NCBI RefSeq assembly: GCF_013408525.1
Contig: NZ_JACBZM010000001.1
Span: forward strand, 1,488,001 to 1,552,000
Reading direction: 5' to 3'
DNA length: 64,000 nucleotides
Source of the DNA: Nocardioides aromaticivorans
GTDB lineage: Bacteria; Actinomycetota; Actinomycetes; Propionibacteriales; Nocardioidaceae
Shown: positions 41,602 through 49,775 of the stretch, in pieces
How the letters are laid out: each line of letters opens with the position of its first letter
Position numbering within the stretch: position 1 is the stretch's first letter
Notes under the pieces: model-generated
What the model was told of the DNA's origin: nothing
Seen by the model: only the letters and a program-made list of their open reading frames with translations
The model's database searches: none
Made by a program: the position numbers and the translations under genes

Positions 41602-42612
41602 ATGACCGCCACCGCTGACCGCACCGCCGAGATCGCCCCTGACACCCTCCCGGTGACCGAGGGCCTCAGCTACCAGGAGACGCTCAAGGTGCTCTCCGAG
41701 GCCTCGGTGCACCAGCACTTCGACGCATTCCTCGACATCGCGTGGGACAGCCCGGAGTTCGAGGTCGTCCCGAACGACCCGCGCTGGGTGCTCCCGGAGA
41801 TCGACTCGCTCGGCGGCACGGACTGGTACAAGTCGCTCCCGCTCGAGCGCCAGATCGAGATCGGCCAGTACCGCCTCGCGAACATCATGAAGGTCGGCCT
41901 GCAGTTCGAGCAGGTGCTGATCGGCGGCATCATGAGCCACCTCATCGCGATGCCCAACAACCGTGCGGAGTTCCGCTACTCCACGCACGAGGTGACCGAG
42001 GAGTGCCACCACACCCAGATGTTCCAGGAGGGTGTGAACCGGATCGGCGTCGACGTCCAGGGCGGGCCGAAGTGGTTCGTGAAGATCGCGCCCTTCCTGT
42101 GCCTGGCCGGCGGCCCGCTCCCCAACATCTTCTTCTTCGGCATCCTCGCGGGCGAGGAGCCGATCGACTACCTGCAGAAGTCCGTGCTCCGCTCGGGTCA
42201 CGAGATGCACCCGATCATCGAGCGGGTCATGCAGATCCACGTCGCCGAGGAGGCGCGCCACATCGGCTTCGCCCACTCCTACCTCGTCGAGCGCTCGAAG
42301 GACTACGGGAAGCTGCAGCGCTTCGGCCTGTCGCTGGCCTACCCGATCATCATGCGCACGCTCTGCGACGTGATCATGAAGCCGAGCCGCCAGATGCAGA
42401 AGGACCTGGGCATCCCGAGGTCGGTCATGCGCGAGGTCTACTGGAAGTCCGACAAGTCCTCCAAGCTGCTGCGCGACACCTTCGGCGACGTGCGCATGCT
42501 CGCCGACGAGCTGGGCCTGATGAACAAGGTCTCCCGCCAGGTCTGGAAGGCGCTGGGCATCGACGGCCCGTCGTCGCGCTTCCGCAGCGAGCCGAAGTCC
42601 GCCGCGGTCTGA
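41602..42612 (+). CDS. AurF-like diiron oxygenase
   Basis: A 336-residue ferritin-like protein of the AurF family of non-heme diiron oxygenases (arylamine N-oxygenases and relatives). Iron-ligand helices are visible: HEVTEECHHTQMFQEGVN (ExxH type) and HVAEEARHIGFAHSY (EExRH). LPNIFFFGILAGEEPIDYLQ lies between them. The substrate is unknown; N-oxygenation or hydroxylation is the family range. It heads an operon with a ferredoxin-reductase that can supply its electrons. ATG at 41602 after GAGGAACG. Confidence 0.85.
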   Translation: MTATADRTAEIAPDTLPVTEGLSYQETLKVLSEASVHQHFDAFLDIAWDSPEFEVVPNDPRWVLPEIDSLGGTDWYKSLPLERQIEIGQYRLANIMKVGLQFEQVLIGGIMSHLIAMPNNRAEFRYSTHEVTEECHHTQMFQEGVNRIGVDVQGGPKWFVKIAPFLCLAGGPLPNIFFFGILAGEEPIDYLQKSVLRSGHEMHPIIERVMQIHVAEEARHIGFAHSYLVERSKDYGKLQRFGLSLAYPIIMRTLCDVIMKPSRQMQKDLGIPRSVMREVYWKSDKSSKLLRDTFGDVRMLADELGLMNKVSRQVWKALGIDGPSSRFRSEPKSAAV

Positions 42613-42642
42613 CGACCGCGCCGACTCCGATCACCAGCTGCC

Positions 42643-44334
42643 ATGGCCTATGTCGTCACGCAGTCGTGCTGCGCCGACGCCTCGTGCGTCGTCGCCTGCC
42701 CGGTCAACTGCATCCACCCCGCCCCCGGTGAGCCGGGCTTCGGCACCACCGAGATGGTGTACGTCGACGCGACCGCCTGCGTCGGCTGCGGCGCCTGCGC
42801 GACCGCCTGCCCCGTGGGCGCGATGGTCCCCGACGCCGCGTTGACCACGAAGCAGCTGCCGTTCATCGACCTCAACGCCGCCTACTACGACGCCTTCCCG
42901 CACGCCGACCGGACGCCGGTCGCGCTCGTGCCGCAGCAGCGCCGGCTCACCCGGACGGGCCCCTTCCGGGTGGCCGTCATCGGCGCCGGCCCGGCCGGCC
43001 TCTACACCGCCGACGAGCTGCTCAAGCACCCCGAGGTCGAGGGCGTCGACGTCTACGACCGGCTCCGGACGCCGTACGGGCTGGTCCGGCACGGCGTCGC
43101 GCCGGACCACGCGTCGACCAAGCTGGTCACCCGGCTGTTCGAGGCGATCGAGCGGCAGCCGCGGTTCCGCTACTTCCTCGGCGCCCCGGTCGGCGACGAG
43201 CTGACGCTCGCCGACCTGCGAGGCACCTACCACGCCGTCGTGTACGCCGTCGGCGCCTCCGCCGACCGGGCGCTGGGCATCCCCGGCGAGGACCTCGCGG
43301 GCTCGGTCCCGGCGACGGCGCTCGTCGGCTGGTACAACGGCCACCCCGACCAGCAGGACCTCGACGTGCCCCTGGCGGCCGCGTCCAACTCCTCGGGCCG
43401 GGCGGTCGTCGTCGGCAACGGCAACGTGGCCCTCGACGTCGCGCGGATCCTGACCCGGCCGGTCGAGGTGCTCGAGCGGACCGACCTCGCCCCGGCCGCG
43501 CTCGAACGGCTCCGCGACAGCGGCGTCCGCGAGGTCGTCGTGCTCGGGCGCCGCGGACCCGCCCAGGCCGCGTTCACGGTCCCCGAGCTCATCGGCCTGG
43601 CCGCCCTCGACGACGTCGACGTCGTCGTCGACTGCGACCCGGCGCTGCTCGACGGCGAGGACCAGCGCAGCCAGCTGCTGCGCGACCTCGCCGCCCGGAC
43701 GGTCGACCCCGCGTCGACGAGGCGCCGCATCGTGCTGTCGTTCGCGGTCTCCCCCGTCGAGCTGCTCGGCGAGGACGGCCGCGTCACCGGCGTCCGCGTC
43801 GCACGCAACCGTCTGGTCGTGGGCGACGACGGCGCCGTCAGGGCCGAGGCGACGGACGACACCTTCGACCTCGACGCCGGCCTCGTCGTCCGCTCCGTCG
43901 GCCACCGCGGCCTGCCCGTCGCCGACCTGCCGTTCGACGAGCGCACCGCGACGGTCCCGAACCACCAGGGCCGCGTCGAGCCGGGCGTGTACGTCGTCGG
44001 CTGGATCAAGCGCGGCCCGGTCGGCTTCATCGGCACCAACAAGACCGATGCCCAGGAGACCGTCGAGACCATCCTCGACGACCTCGACGCCGGGCTGCCC
44101 GAGCCGGCCGGCACGCTGGCCTCGGCCGCGGCGCTGGTCCGCGATCGACTGCCCGAGTCGACCGACCTCGGCGGCTGGCAGCGGATCGACGCCGCCGAGC
44201 GCGAGCAGGGCGCCGCCCTGGGTCGCCCCCGCGCCAAGATCACCGACCCCGACGCGCAGCGCGCGATCGCTGCCGTGCCGCCCGTCGTACGCCGGCGTGG
44301 GATCCTTCGGCGTACGGTGTCGCTCACACCGTGA
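42643..44334 (+). CDS. 7Fe-type ferredoxin fused to NADP reductase (FprB-like)
   Basis: A 563-residue electron-transfer protein. The first 65 residues are a bacterial ferredoxin with two cluster motifs (SCCADASCVVACPVNC and CVGCGACATACPVG). An adrenodoxin-reductase-type flavoprotein follows: FRVAVIGAGPAGLYTADELL, YDRLRTPYGLVRHGVAPDH, VVVGNGNVALDVARIL and VVGWIKRGPVGFIGTNK. It moves electrons from NADPH to the fused ferredoxin domain. Its place 30 bp after the AurF-like gene suggests it reduces that diiron centre. Start has no strong ribosome site. Confidence 0.93.
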   Translation: MAYVVTQSCCADASCVVACPVNCIHPAPGEPGFGTTEMVYVDATACVGCGACATACPVGAMVPDAALTTKQLPFIDLNAAYYDAFPHADRTPVALVPQQRRLTRTGPFRVAVIGAGPAGLYTADELLKHPEVEGVDVYDRLRTPYGLVRHGVAPDHASTKLVTRLFEAIERQPRFRYFLGAPVGDELTLADLRGTYHAVVYAVGASADRALGIPGEDLAGSVPATALVGWYNGHPDQQDLDVPLAAASNSSGRAVVVGNGNVALDVARILTRPVEVLERTDLAPAALERLRDSGVREVVVLGRRGPAQAAFTVPELIGLAALDDVDVVVDCDPALLDGEDQRSQLLRDLAARTVDPASTRRRIVLSFAVSPVELLGEDGRVTGVRVARNRLVVGDDGAVRAEATDDTFDLDAGLVVRSVGHRGLPVADLPFDERTATVPNHQGRVEPGVYVVGWIKRGPVGFIGTNKTDAQETVETILDDLDAGLPEPAGTLASAAALVRDRLPESTDLGGWQRIDAAEREQGAALGRPRAKITDPDAQRAIAAVPPVVRRRGILRRTVSLTP

Positions 44335-44354
44335 GCATCCGAGGGGGTGTCGCC

Positions 44355-45068
44355 ATGGGGACGGCGAAGCGCGACAACACCGACGGCCGCAAGCGGCGCT
44401 GGCAGGAGCACAACGCAGCGCGCCGCCAGGCCGTCATCGACGCTGCCATCGTCGTCCTCAACCGCGACCTGGCGCCGGGCGACGAGATCAGCGTCCAGCA
44501 GATCGCCGACGAGGCGTCCGTGCACCGCACCGTGCTCTACCGCTACTTCGAGGACCGGGTCGACCTCGACCTCGCCATCCAGCGCGAGATCTGCCTGCGC
44601 GCGGGCGAGGTGCTGCTGTCGACGATCACCCTCGAGGGGACCATCCAGGAGATCGTCCACCGCGTCATCGGCGCGTACGTGGACTGGGGCACCGAGAACA
44701 TCGCGCTGATGCGCTTCGCCGAGCGCCAGGTCAACGGCACGACCGAGCGCCCGCTCGACGACGCCATCGGCCAGTTCGCCGAGCAGATCGAGATCCTGAT
44801 CGGCGGCATCCTCGCGCTCCTCGACGCCGACGTCAGCGAGGACGACCGCGACGCCCTGACCCCGTGGGTCTTCCTGCTGGTCGGGGGCGTGATGGCCGCC
44901 GTGCGCAACTGGAGCTCGCGCGAGGAGCTCCGCCCCGCCGCCCCCGCCTTCACCGACCTGCTGGCCGAGGTGACCTGGCTGCAGATCGAGGGACTCGTGT
45001 CCAGCCGCAACATCGAGGTGCCCGACGTCCCCGTCGAGCAGCTCCTCAACCTGAAGGAAGCACCATGA
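44355..45068 (+). CDS. TetR-family regulator inside the oxygenase operon
   Basis: A 237-residue regulator. DNA-binding domain: RRQAVIDAAIVVLNRDLAPG, then ISVQQIADEASVHRTVLYRY. The ATG at 44355 is preferred because GAGGGGG lies 7 nt upstream; a GTG at 44331 overlapping the reductase stop is an alternative. Its stop overlaps the monooxygenase start (ATGA). It probably controls the operon through the inverted repeat at 41536-41550. Confidence 0.88.
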   Translation: MGTAKRDNTDGRKRRWQEHNAARRQAVIDAAIVVLNRDLAPGDEISVQQIADEASVHRTVLYRYFEDRVDLDLAIQREICLRAGEVLLSTITLEGTIQEIVHRVIGAYVDWGTENIALMRFAERQVNGTTERPLDDAIGQFAEQIEILIGGILALLDADVSEDDRDALTPWVFLLVGGVMAAVRNWSSREELRPAAPAFTDLLAEVTWLQIEGLVSSRNIEVPDVPVEQLLNLKEAP

Positions 45069-46531
45069 CCGAACCGTCTGCCTCCGCCGAGCACGTCGAC
45101 GTCCTCATCGTCGGCGCCGGCCTCTCGGGCATCGATGCGGCCTACCACGTGACCCACGGGCTGCCCGGCAAGTCGTACGCCGTCCTGGAGATGCGCGACT
45201 CGCTCGGCGGCACCTGGGACCTGTTCCGCTACCCCGGCATCCGCTCGGACTCCGACATGCACACCCTCGGCTTCGGCTGGAAGCCGTGGAAGGGCACGAA
45301 GGCGATCGTCGACGGACCGGACATCCTCGCCTACCTGAAGGAAGCCGCCGCCGAGAACGGCATCGACCAGCACATCCGCTACCACCACAAGCTGGTGCAC
45401 GCGGAGTTCTCCACCGAGGACGCCCGCTGGACCGTCACGGTCGAGCGGACCGACACCGGCGAGACCACCCAGCTGACCTCGAGCTTCCTGTGGTCGACCT
45501 CCGGCTACTACCGCTACGACGAGGGCTTCACGCCCGAGTTCGCGGGCGTCGACGACTACGAGGGCCAGCTGATCCACCCCCAGCACTGGCCCGAGGACCT
45601 CGACTACCAGGACAAGCGGGTCGTCGTGATCGGCTCCGGCGCCACCGCCGTCACGCTGATCCCGGCGCTGGCCAACTTCGGCGCCGGCCACGTCACGATG
45701 CTGCAGCGGACGCCGACGTACATCATCAGCCAGCCGACGTACGACAAGGTGTCGGCCGAGATGTACAAGCGCCTGCCCGACAAGCTCGCGCAGAAGCTGG
45801 TGCGCACCCGCTACCTGACCAGCCGGATCGCGTTCTACGAGTTCTGCCAGGCCCGGCCGAAGGAGTCGCGCGCCCTGCTGCGCAAGCTGCTCGAGCGCCA
45901 GCTGCCCGACGACGTCAGCTTCGACGAGCACTTCAAGCCGCCGTACGACCCGTGGGACCAGCGCCTGTGCGCCGTGCCCGGTGGCGACCTGTTCAAGGCC
46001 CTGCGCCAGCACAGCGTCGACATCGTGACCGACCACATCGACCGGTTCACGCCCAAGGGCATCCTGCTGAAGTCCGGCCAGGAGCTCGAGGCCGACATCA
46101 TCATCACCGCCACCGGACTCAACCTGCAGATCTTCGGCGGCGCCACCCTCGGCGTCGACGGCCAGGTGGTCAAGCCCGCCGACACCATGGCCTACAAGGG
46201 CCTGATGCTCAGCGACATCCCGAACTTCGCGTTCATCATCGGCTACACCAACGCGTCCTGGACGCTGAAGGCCGACCTGGTGTGCGAGTACGTCGTCAAG
46301 CTGATCCAGCGCATGGACGAGACCGGCACCCGGACCGTCGTACCCCGGCGCGACCCCTCGGTGACCGAGGAGCCGTTCCTCGACTTCGAGGCCGGCTACG
46401 TGATGCGGTCGATCGACTCGCTGCCGAAGCAGGGCTCGGAGTTCCCGTGGCGGCTGAAGATGAACTACTTCAAGGACATCCTGGTGTTCCGGAAGCCGGT
46501 GGAGGACAAGGCGCTGGAGTTCACTGCCTGA
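45065..46531 (+). CDS. EthA-like Baeyer-Villiger flavin monooxygenase
   Basis: A 488-residue FAD/NADPH monooxygenase that inserts oxygen beside a ketone or oxidises sulfur. It matches the length and opening pattern of mycobacterial EthA: VDVLIVGAGLSGIDAAYHV, GGTWDLFRYPGIRSDSDMHT and LGFGWKPW. The BVMO fingerprint appears as YEGQLIHPQHWP, followed by the second Rossmann motif VVVIGSGATAVTL. ATG overlaps the TetR stop. With the AurF-like enzyme it may act on one substrate in sequence. A palindromic element follows. Confidence 0.92.
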   Translation: MTEPSASAEHVDVLIVGAGLSGIDAAYHVTHGLPGKSYAVLEMRDSLGGTWDLFRYPGIRSDSDMHTLGFGWKPWKGTKAIVDGPDILAYLKEAAAENGIDQHIRYHHKLVHAEFSTEDARWTVTVERTDTGETTQLTSSFLWSTSGYYRYDEGFTPEFAGVDDYEGQLIHPQHWPEDLDYQDKRVVVIGSGATAVTLIPALANFGAGHVTMLQRTPTYIISQPTYDKVSAEMYKRLPDKLAQKLVRTRYLTSRIAFYEFCQARPKESRALLRKLLERQLPDDVSFDEHFKPPYDPWDQRLCAVPGGDLFKALRQHSVDIVTDHIDRFTPKGILLKSGQELEADIIITATGLNLQIFGGATLGVDGQVVKPADTMAYKGLMLSDIPNFAFIIGYTNASWTLKADLVCEYVVKLIQRMDETGTRTVVPRRDPSVTEEPFLDFEAGYVMRSIDSLPKQGSEFPWRLKMNYFKDILVFRKPVEDKALEFTA

Positions 46532-46535
46532 GGGT

Positions 46536-46650
46536 GGGAGTTTCACCGGCCGGCCGGTGATTCTCCCGTACTTGGACGACGGAACTCACGCTTGGACGAC
46601 GAAGTTTCATCGTCCAAGCGTGAGTTTCACCGGTCGGCCGGTGAAACTCA
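46536..46650. repeat. Dispersed palindromic element, copy 2
   Basis: Same layout as 34911-35049. GTTTCACCGGCCGGCCGGTG then ATTCTCCCG, TTGGACGA, a hairpin with 17-bp arms (46583-46599 and 46610-46626) and a 10-nt loop CGAAGTTTCA, then GTTTCACCGG and a variant second module. One arm base pair differs from copy 1 on both sides (G-C to C-G), and the loop is the reverse complement of the copy 1 loop. It lies between two convergent genes. Confidence 0.85.
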
Positions 46651-46659
46651 TTTCCCGCC

Positions 46660-48078
46660 CTACCACGCCAGGTCGTGCACGAACTCCTGCAGCTGCGCGA
46701 GGTTCCGGCACTCGATCATCGGCACGATCTCGCTGTAGGTCGGTGCGGCCGAGTCACCGGTCCCCCAGTTGCGCTCGTGCTCGGGGTTGAGCCAGAACGA
46801 CCGCTTCACCGCGCCGGTCAGTCGGCGCAGCGCGTCCTCGTGGAGGTCGCTGTAGTTGGAGCGGGCATCGCCGAGGATCAGCAGGGTCGTCTTCGGGGTG
46901 AGCGCGTCGGCGTGGTTCTCCTCGAACTTCGTGAACGCGCGGCCGTAGTTGGTGCGCCCCCACAGCGCCGCGTGCGACGCCGACGCCGAAAGGTCGGCCA
47001 GCACGTCGACGGGGTCGGCGCCGAGGCGGAAGTGGCCGGTGACCTCGTGCACGTGGTCGATGAAGGTGAAGGCCCGCATGCTCTGGAAGACCTCGCGCAG
47101 CGCGAAGACGAAGAGCAGCGTGAACTGCGCGAAGTTCGCCACCGAGCCGCTCACGTCGCAGAGCACGACCAGGTCGGTGCGGTGGGGTCGCTTGGGGCGG
47201 TGGTGGGTGGTGATGGGCACGCCGCCGGTGGCGATCGACGCCCGGACGGTACGACGGAAGTCGAGCGGCGCCGTGCGGGCGTGCCGCGAGTGCTGCTCCT
47301 TCGCGAGGCGGGTCGCGAGGCGGCGCGCGAGGGGGAAGATCTCCTTGCGCATCTCCTCCAGGTCGGTGCGGCGGGCCGCCATGAACGCGAGCTTGTCGAT
47401 GCTGGGCCGGATGGCCACGTCGGCGACGTGGTCGGGGCCCTTCTCCTCCGCGATCCGGCGCCGGGCGTCGTCCTCGACCATCGCGGTGAACTGCCCGATG
47501 CGGCGGTTGGCGCGGCGTCGCGCCTCCTCCTCGCCGACGGCGTCGGTCATCAGGCCCTGCACCAGCCGGTCGACCAGCTCCTGCGGCGCGACCCGCTGGA
47601 GGGCGGTGTAGGCCGACCACGACGAGAGTCCCGGCCCGCGACCGGGCATCGCGCCGAAGGTGCCGACCATCTCGGCCGCCATCTGCCGCAGCTGGCTCTC
47701 GTCGATCATCCCGGCCTCGAGCATCTCGGCGAGCCGGTCGCGGAAGTCGCCGAGCGCCGCGGCGTTGTCCTTGACCGGGCCGCCCTGCGCGCCGCCCTCC
47801 GCCGCCTCCTCGCCGGCCGCAGCCGCGGCCGCGCCGTTGCCCACCATGGCCGGGAAGTAGACGTCGAAGAGCGCGTCGAAGGTCGTACGCTGCGCCTGCT
47901 TCTTCACCATCGTCGCGGCGAACGCGTCCCGCACGGTGGCCCGGTCGCTCCACTTCAGCGCGGACAGGGCGGCGACCGCGTCGAGGTCCTCCGCGAGGGA
48001 CACGGACAGGCCGGCGCCGCGCAGCGCCTCGACGAAGGCGAGGTGGCGGTCGAGGAGCCCGGAGCGGTCGGCGTTCAT
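46660..48078 (-). CDS. VWA-domain (CoxE-like) protein paired with MoxR ATPase
   Basis: A 472-residue soluble protein. The N-terminal half is helical and variable with an Ala/Gly-rich linker (NGAAAAAAGEEAAEGG). The C-terminal von Willebrand A-like domain starts PHRTDLVVLCDVSGSVANFA with the MIDAS motif D-V-S-G-S and later TTLLILGDARSNYSD. VWA/MoxR pairs act as metal-insertion or complex-assembly chaperones. The ATG at 48076-48078 is coupled to a four-codon frame MTAP whose ATG (48087-48089) follows GGGAG and whose stop overlaps this start, a possible translational coupler. Confidence 0.85.
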   Translation of the reverse strand: MNADRSGLLDRHLAFVEALRGAGLSVSLAEDLDAVAALSALKWSDRATVRDAFAATMVKKQAQRTTFDALFDVYFPAMVGNGAAAAAAGEEAAEGGAQGGPVKDNAAALGDFRDRLAEMLEAGMIDESQLRQMAAEMVGTFGAMPGRGPGLSSWSAYTALQRVAPQELVDRLVQGLMTDAVGEEEARRRANRRIGQFTAMVEDDARRRIAEEKGPDHVADVAIRPSIDKLAFMAARRTDLEEMRKEIFPLARRLATRLAKEQHSRHARTAPLDFRRTVRASIATGGVPITTHHRPKRPHRTDLVVLCDVSGSVANFAQFTLLFVFALREVFQSMRAFTFIDHVHEVTGHFRLGADPVDVLADLSASASHAALWGRTNYGRAFTKFEENHADALTPKTTLLILGDARSNYSDLHEDALRRLTGAVKRSFWLNPEHERNWGTGDSAAPTYSEIVPMIECRNLAQLQEFVHDLAW

Positions 48079-48247
48079 GGTGCGGTCATGTCTCCCGTCC
48101 TTCGGTGGATGCCCTGCTCGTCCAGCGCGTGCGATGGCAAGGCGCCGGCGTGCAGGCATGCTGGGCGCACGTCGAGCGCCGGCAACGCCGCCAGCGTGCG
48201 TGCTGGGCGGACAGGGCGCCGCCAGAGGATGGGAGACATGGCCGAAA

Positions 48248-49126
48248 TCAAGCCCGGTTGAGCTTGAGCTCCTTCGCGGCGCGCTCGTGGTCGGACTGGT
48301 GCTTGAGCACCGCACCGAGGGTCTGCGCGATCGCGGCCTCGTCGAGGTCGCGGATCTCCAGGGCGATCAGGGTCCGCGCCCAGTCGACCGACTCGGCGAT
48401 CGACGGCGCCTTCTTCAGCTCCAGCTCCCGCATCCGGGCGACCGTCTCGACGACCTGCTGGGCGATCCGGTCGTCGAGGCCGGGCACCTGCTGCTGCAGG
48501 ATGTGCCGCTCGCGCTCGGCGTCGGGGTAGTCGATGTGCAGGTAGAGGCAGCGGCGCTTCACGGCCTCCGAGAGCTCGCGGCTCGCGTTGGACGTCAGGA
48601 CGACGTACGGCCGCCGCGTCGCCGCCACGGTCCCGAGCTCGGGGATGGTCACCTGGAAGTCGCTGAGGACCTCGAGCAGGAGGCCCTCGACCTCGATGTC
48701 GGTCTTGTCGACCTCGTCGATCAGCAGCACGGTCTGCTCCTCGCGCCGGATCGCCGTCAGCAGCGGCCGGGTGAGCAGGAACTCCTCGGTGAAGATGTCG
48801 TCGTGCGTGGAGCTCCAGTCCTGCCCGCTGCTGCTGGCGGCGTTGGCGGCCTGGATGCGCAGCAGCTGCTTCTTGTAGTTCCACTCGTAGAGCGCGCGCG
48901 CCTCGTCGAGCCCCTCGTAGCACTGCAGGCGGACCAGCTCGGCCCCGGTCGCACGCGAGACGGCCTTCGCCAGCTCGGTCTTGCCGACACCCGCCGGGCC
49001 CTCCAGCAGCAGCGGCTTCTCGAGCGCGCCGGCGAGGAAGGTGGTGGTCGCGGTCGCCGCGTCGGCGAGGTAGCCCGCGCCCTCGAGCCGGGTGGCCACG
49101 TCGGCCGGTGAGTCGAACCAGGTCAT
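48248..49126 (-). CDS. MoxR-family AAA+ ATPase
   Basis: A 292-residue chaperone-type ATPase. Walker A GPAGVGKTELAKAV, Walker B VLLIDEVDKTD, sensor 1 VVLTSNASRELSEAVKRR, and the C-terminal lid. It works with the VWA protein 170 bp downstream to mature a target complex, which is not identifiable here. ATG at 49124-49126. The intervening 170 bp has no gene beyond the MTAP mini-frame. Confidence 0.92.
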   Translation of the reverse strand: MTWFDSPADVATRLEGAGYLADAATATTTFLAGALEKPLLLEGPAGVGKTELAKAVSRATGAELVRLQCYEGLDEARALYEWNYKKQLLRIQAANAASSSGQDWSSTHDDIFTEEFLLTRPLLTAIRREEQTVLLIDEVDKTDIEVEGLLLEVLSDFQVTIPELGTVAATRRPYVVLTSNASRELSEAVKRRCLYLHIDYPDAERERHILQQQVPGLDDRIAQQVVETVARMRELELKKAPSIAESVDWARTLIALEIRDLDEAAIAQTLGAVLKHQSDHERAAKELKLNRA

Positions 49127-49204
49127 GGGGCCATCCTGCCTGCTGGAGCGACGCCGCGGTCAGCCGGCCGTCGGGACAGGCCCGGACGAGGCCGGCGTCG
49201 CGTG

Positions 49205-49230
49205 CATCCCGGCGCGCAGCAGCCGGGATG
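49205..49230. other. Hairpin between moxR and the small exported protein gene
   Basis: CATCCCGGC (49205-49213) pairs perfectly with GCCGGGATG (49222-49230) around an 8-nt loop. It lies in the 214-bp divergent region. It could be a leader structure of either transcript; no T-run marks it as a terminator. Confidence 0.4.
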
Positions 49231-49340
49231 GTTCGGTCCTGTCCCAGATCACATCCGAGGGTCGTGACCCCGACCCGTCCGGGTCGTTGAGTTCGACAAC
49301 GGGGACAACCACGACGACGACAGCAGACCAGGGGGAAGCG

Positions 49341-49712
49341 ATGTCCGATGCTGCTGCCCCGACTGCCTGGCTGCGCGTCGCCGTCCACTCGGTGCGTACG
49401 GCGACCACGGTGGCCGGACTCACGCTCCTCGTCGGCTTCGGCGCCCTCGGCGTGGTGACCGAGCCGGCACCGACCACGCCCGCCGAGCGGATCGGCATGT
49501 CGTCGGGTCCGCTCGACGACATGATGCAGGCCAACCGCTGCTCGTTCACCGGCTTCGACCGCGACGTGATCCCGAGCAAGGCGATCGTCCGTACGCCCGA
49601 GGGCGACACCGAGCTGGTCTCCTTCGACCGCGGCTGGGACGTCTTCAGCGGCAAGATCGCCGGCGAGCTGGTGGCGGTGTGCCTCGGCCCGGAGGCCCCG
49701 GCCGCCCGCTGA
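49341..49712 (+). CDS. Small membrane-anchored or exported protein, unknown
   Basis: A 123-residue protein. After a 20-residue cytoplasmic start there is one hydrophobic segment (TTVAGLTLLVGFGALGVV, about 22-40). About 80 exported residues follow with two cysteines (NRCSFTGFD and AVCLGPE) likely to form a disulfide. PLDDMMQANRCSFTGFDRDV looks like the start of a compact domain. I do not recognise a family. The ATG at 49341 follows AGGGGGAAGCG. Confidence 0.65.
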   Translation: MSDAAAPTAWLRVAVHSVRTATTVAGLTLLVGFGALGVVTEPAPTTPAERIGMSSGPLDDMMQANRCSFTGFDRDVIPSKAIVRTPEGDTELVSFDRGWDVFSGKIAGELVAVCLGPEAPAAR

Positions 49713-49775
49713 CACCCCGGTACCCCGCGGCATCCCGGGTACTGCTCCGCCTGCCGGACGGCGGAGGGAGACGGT

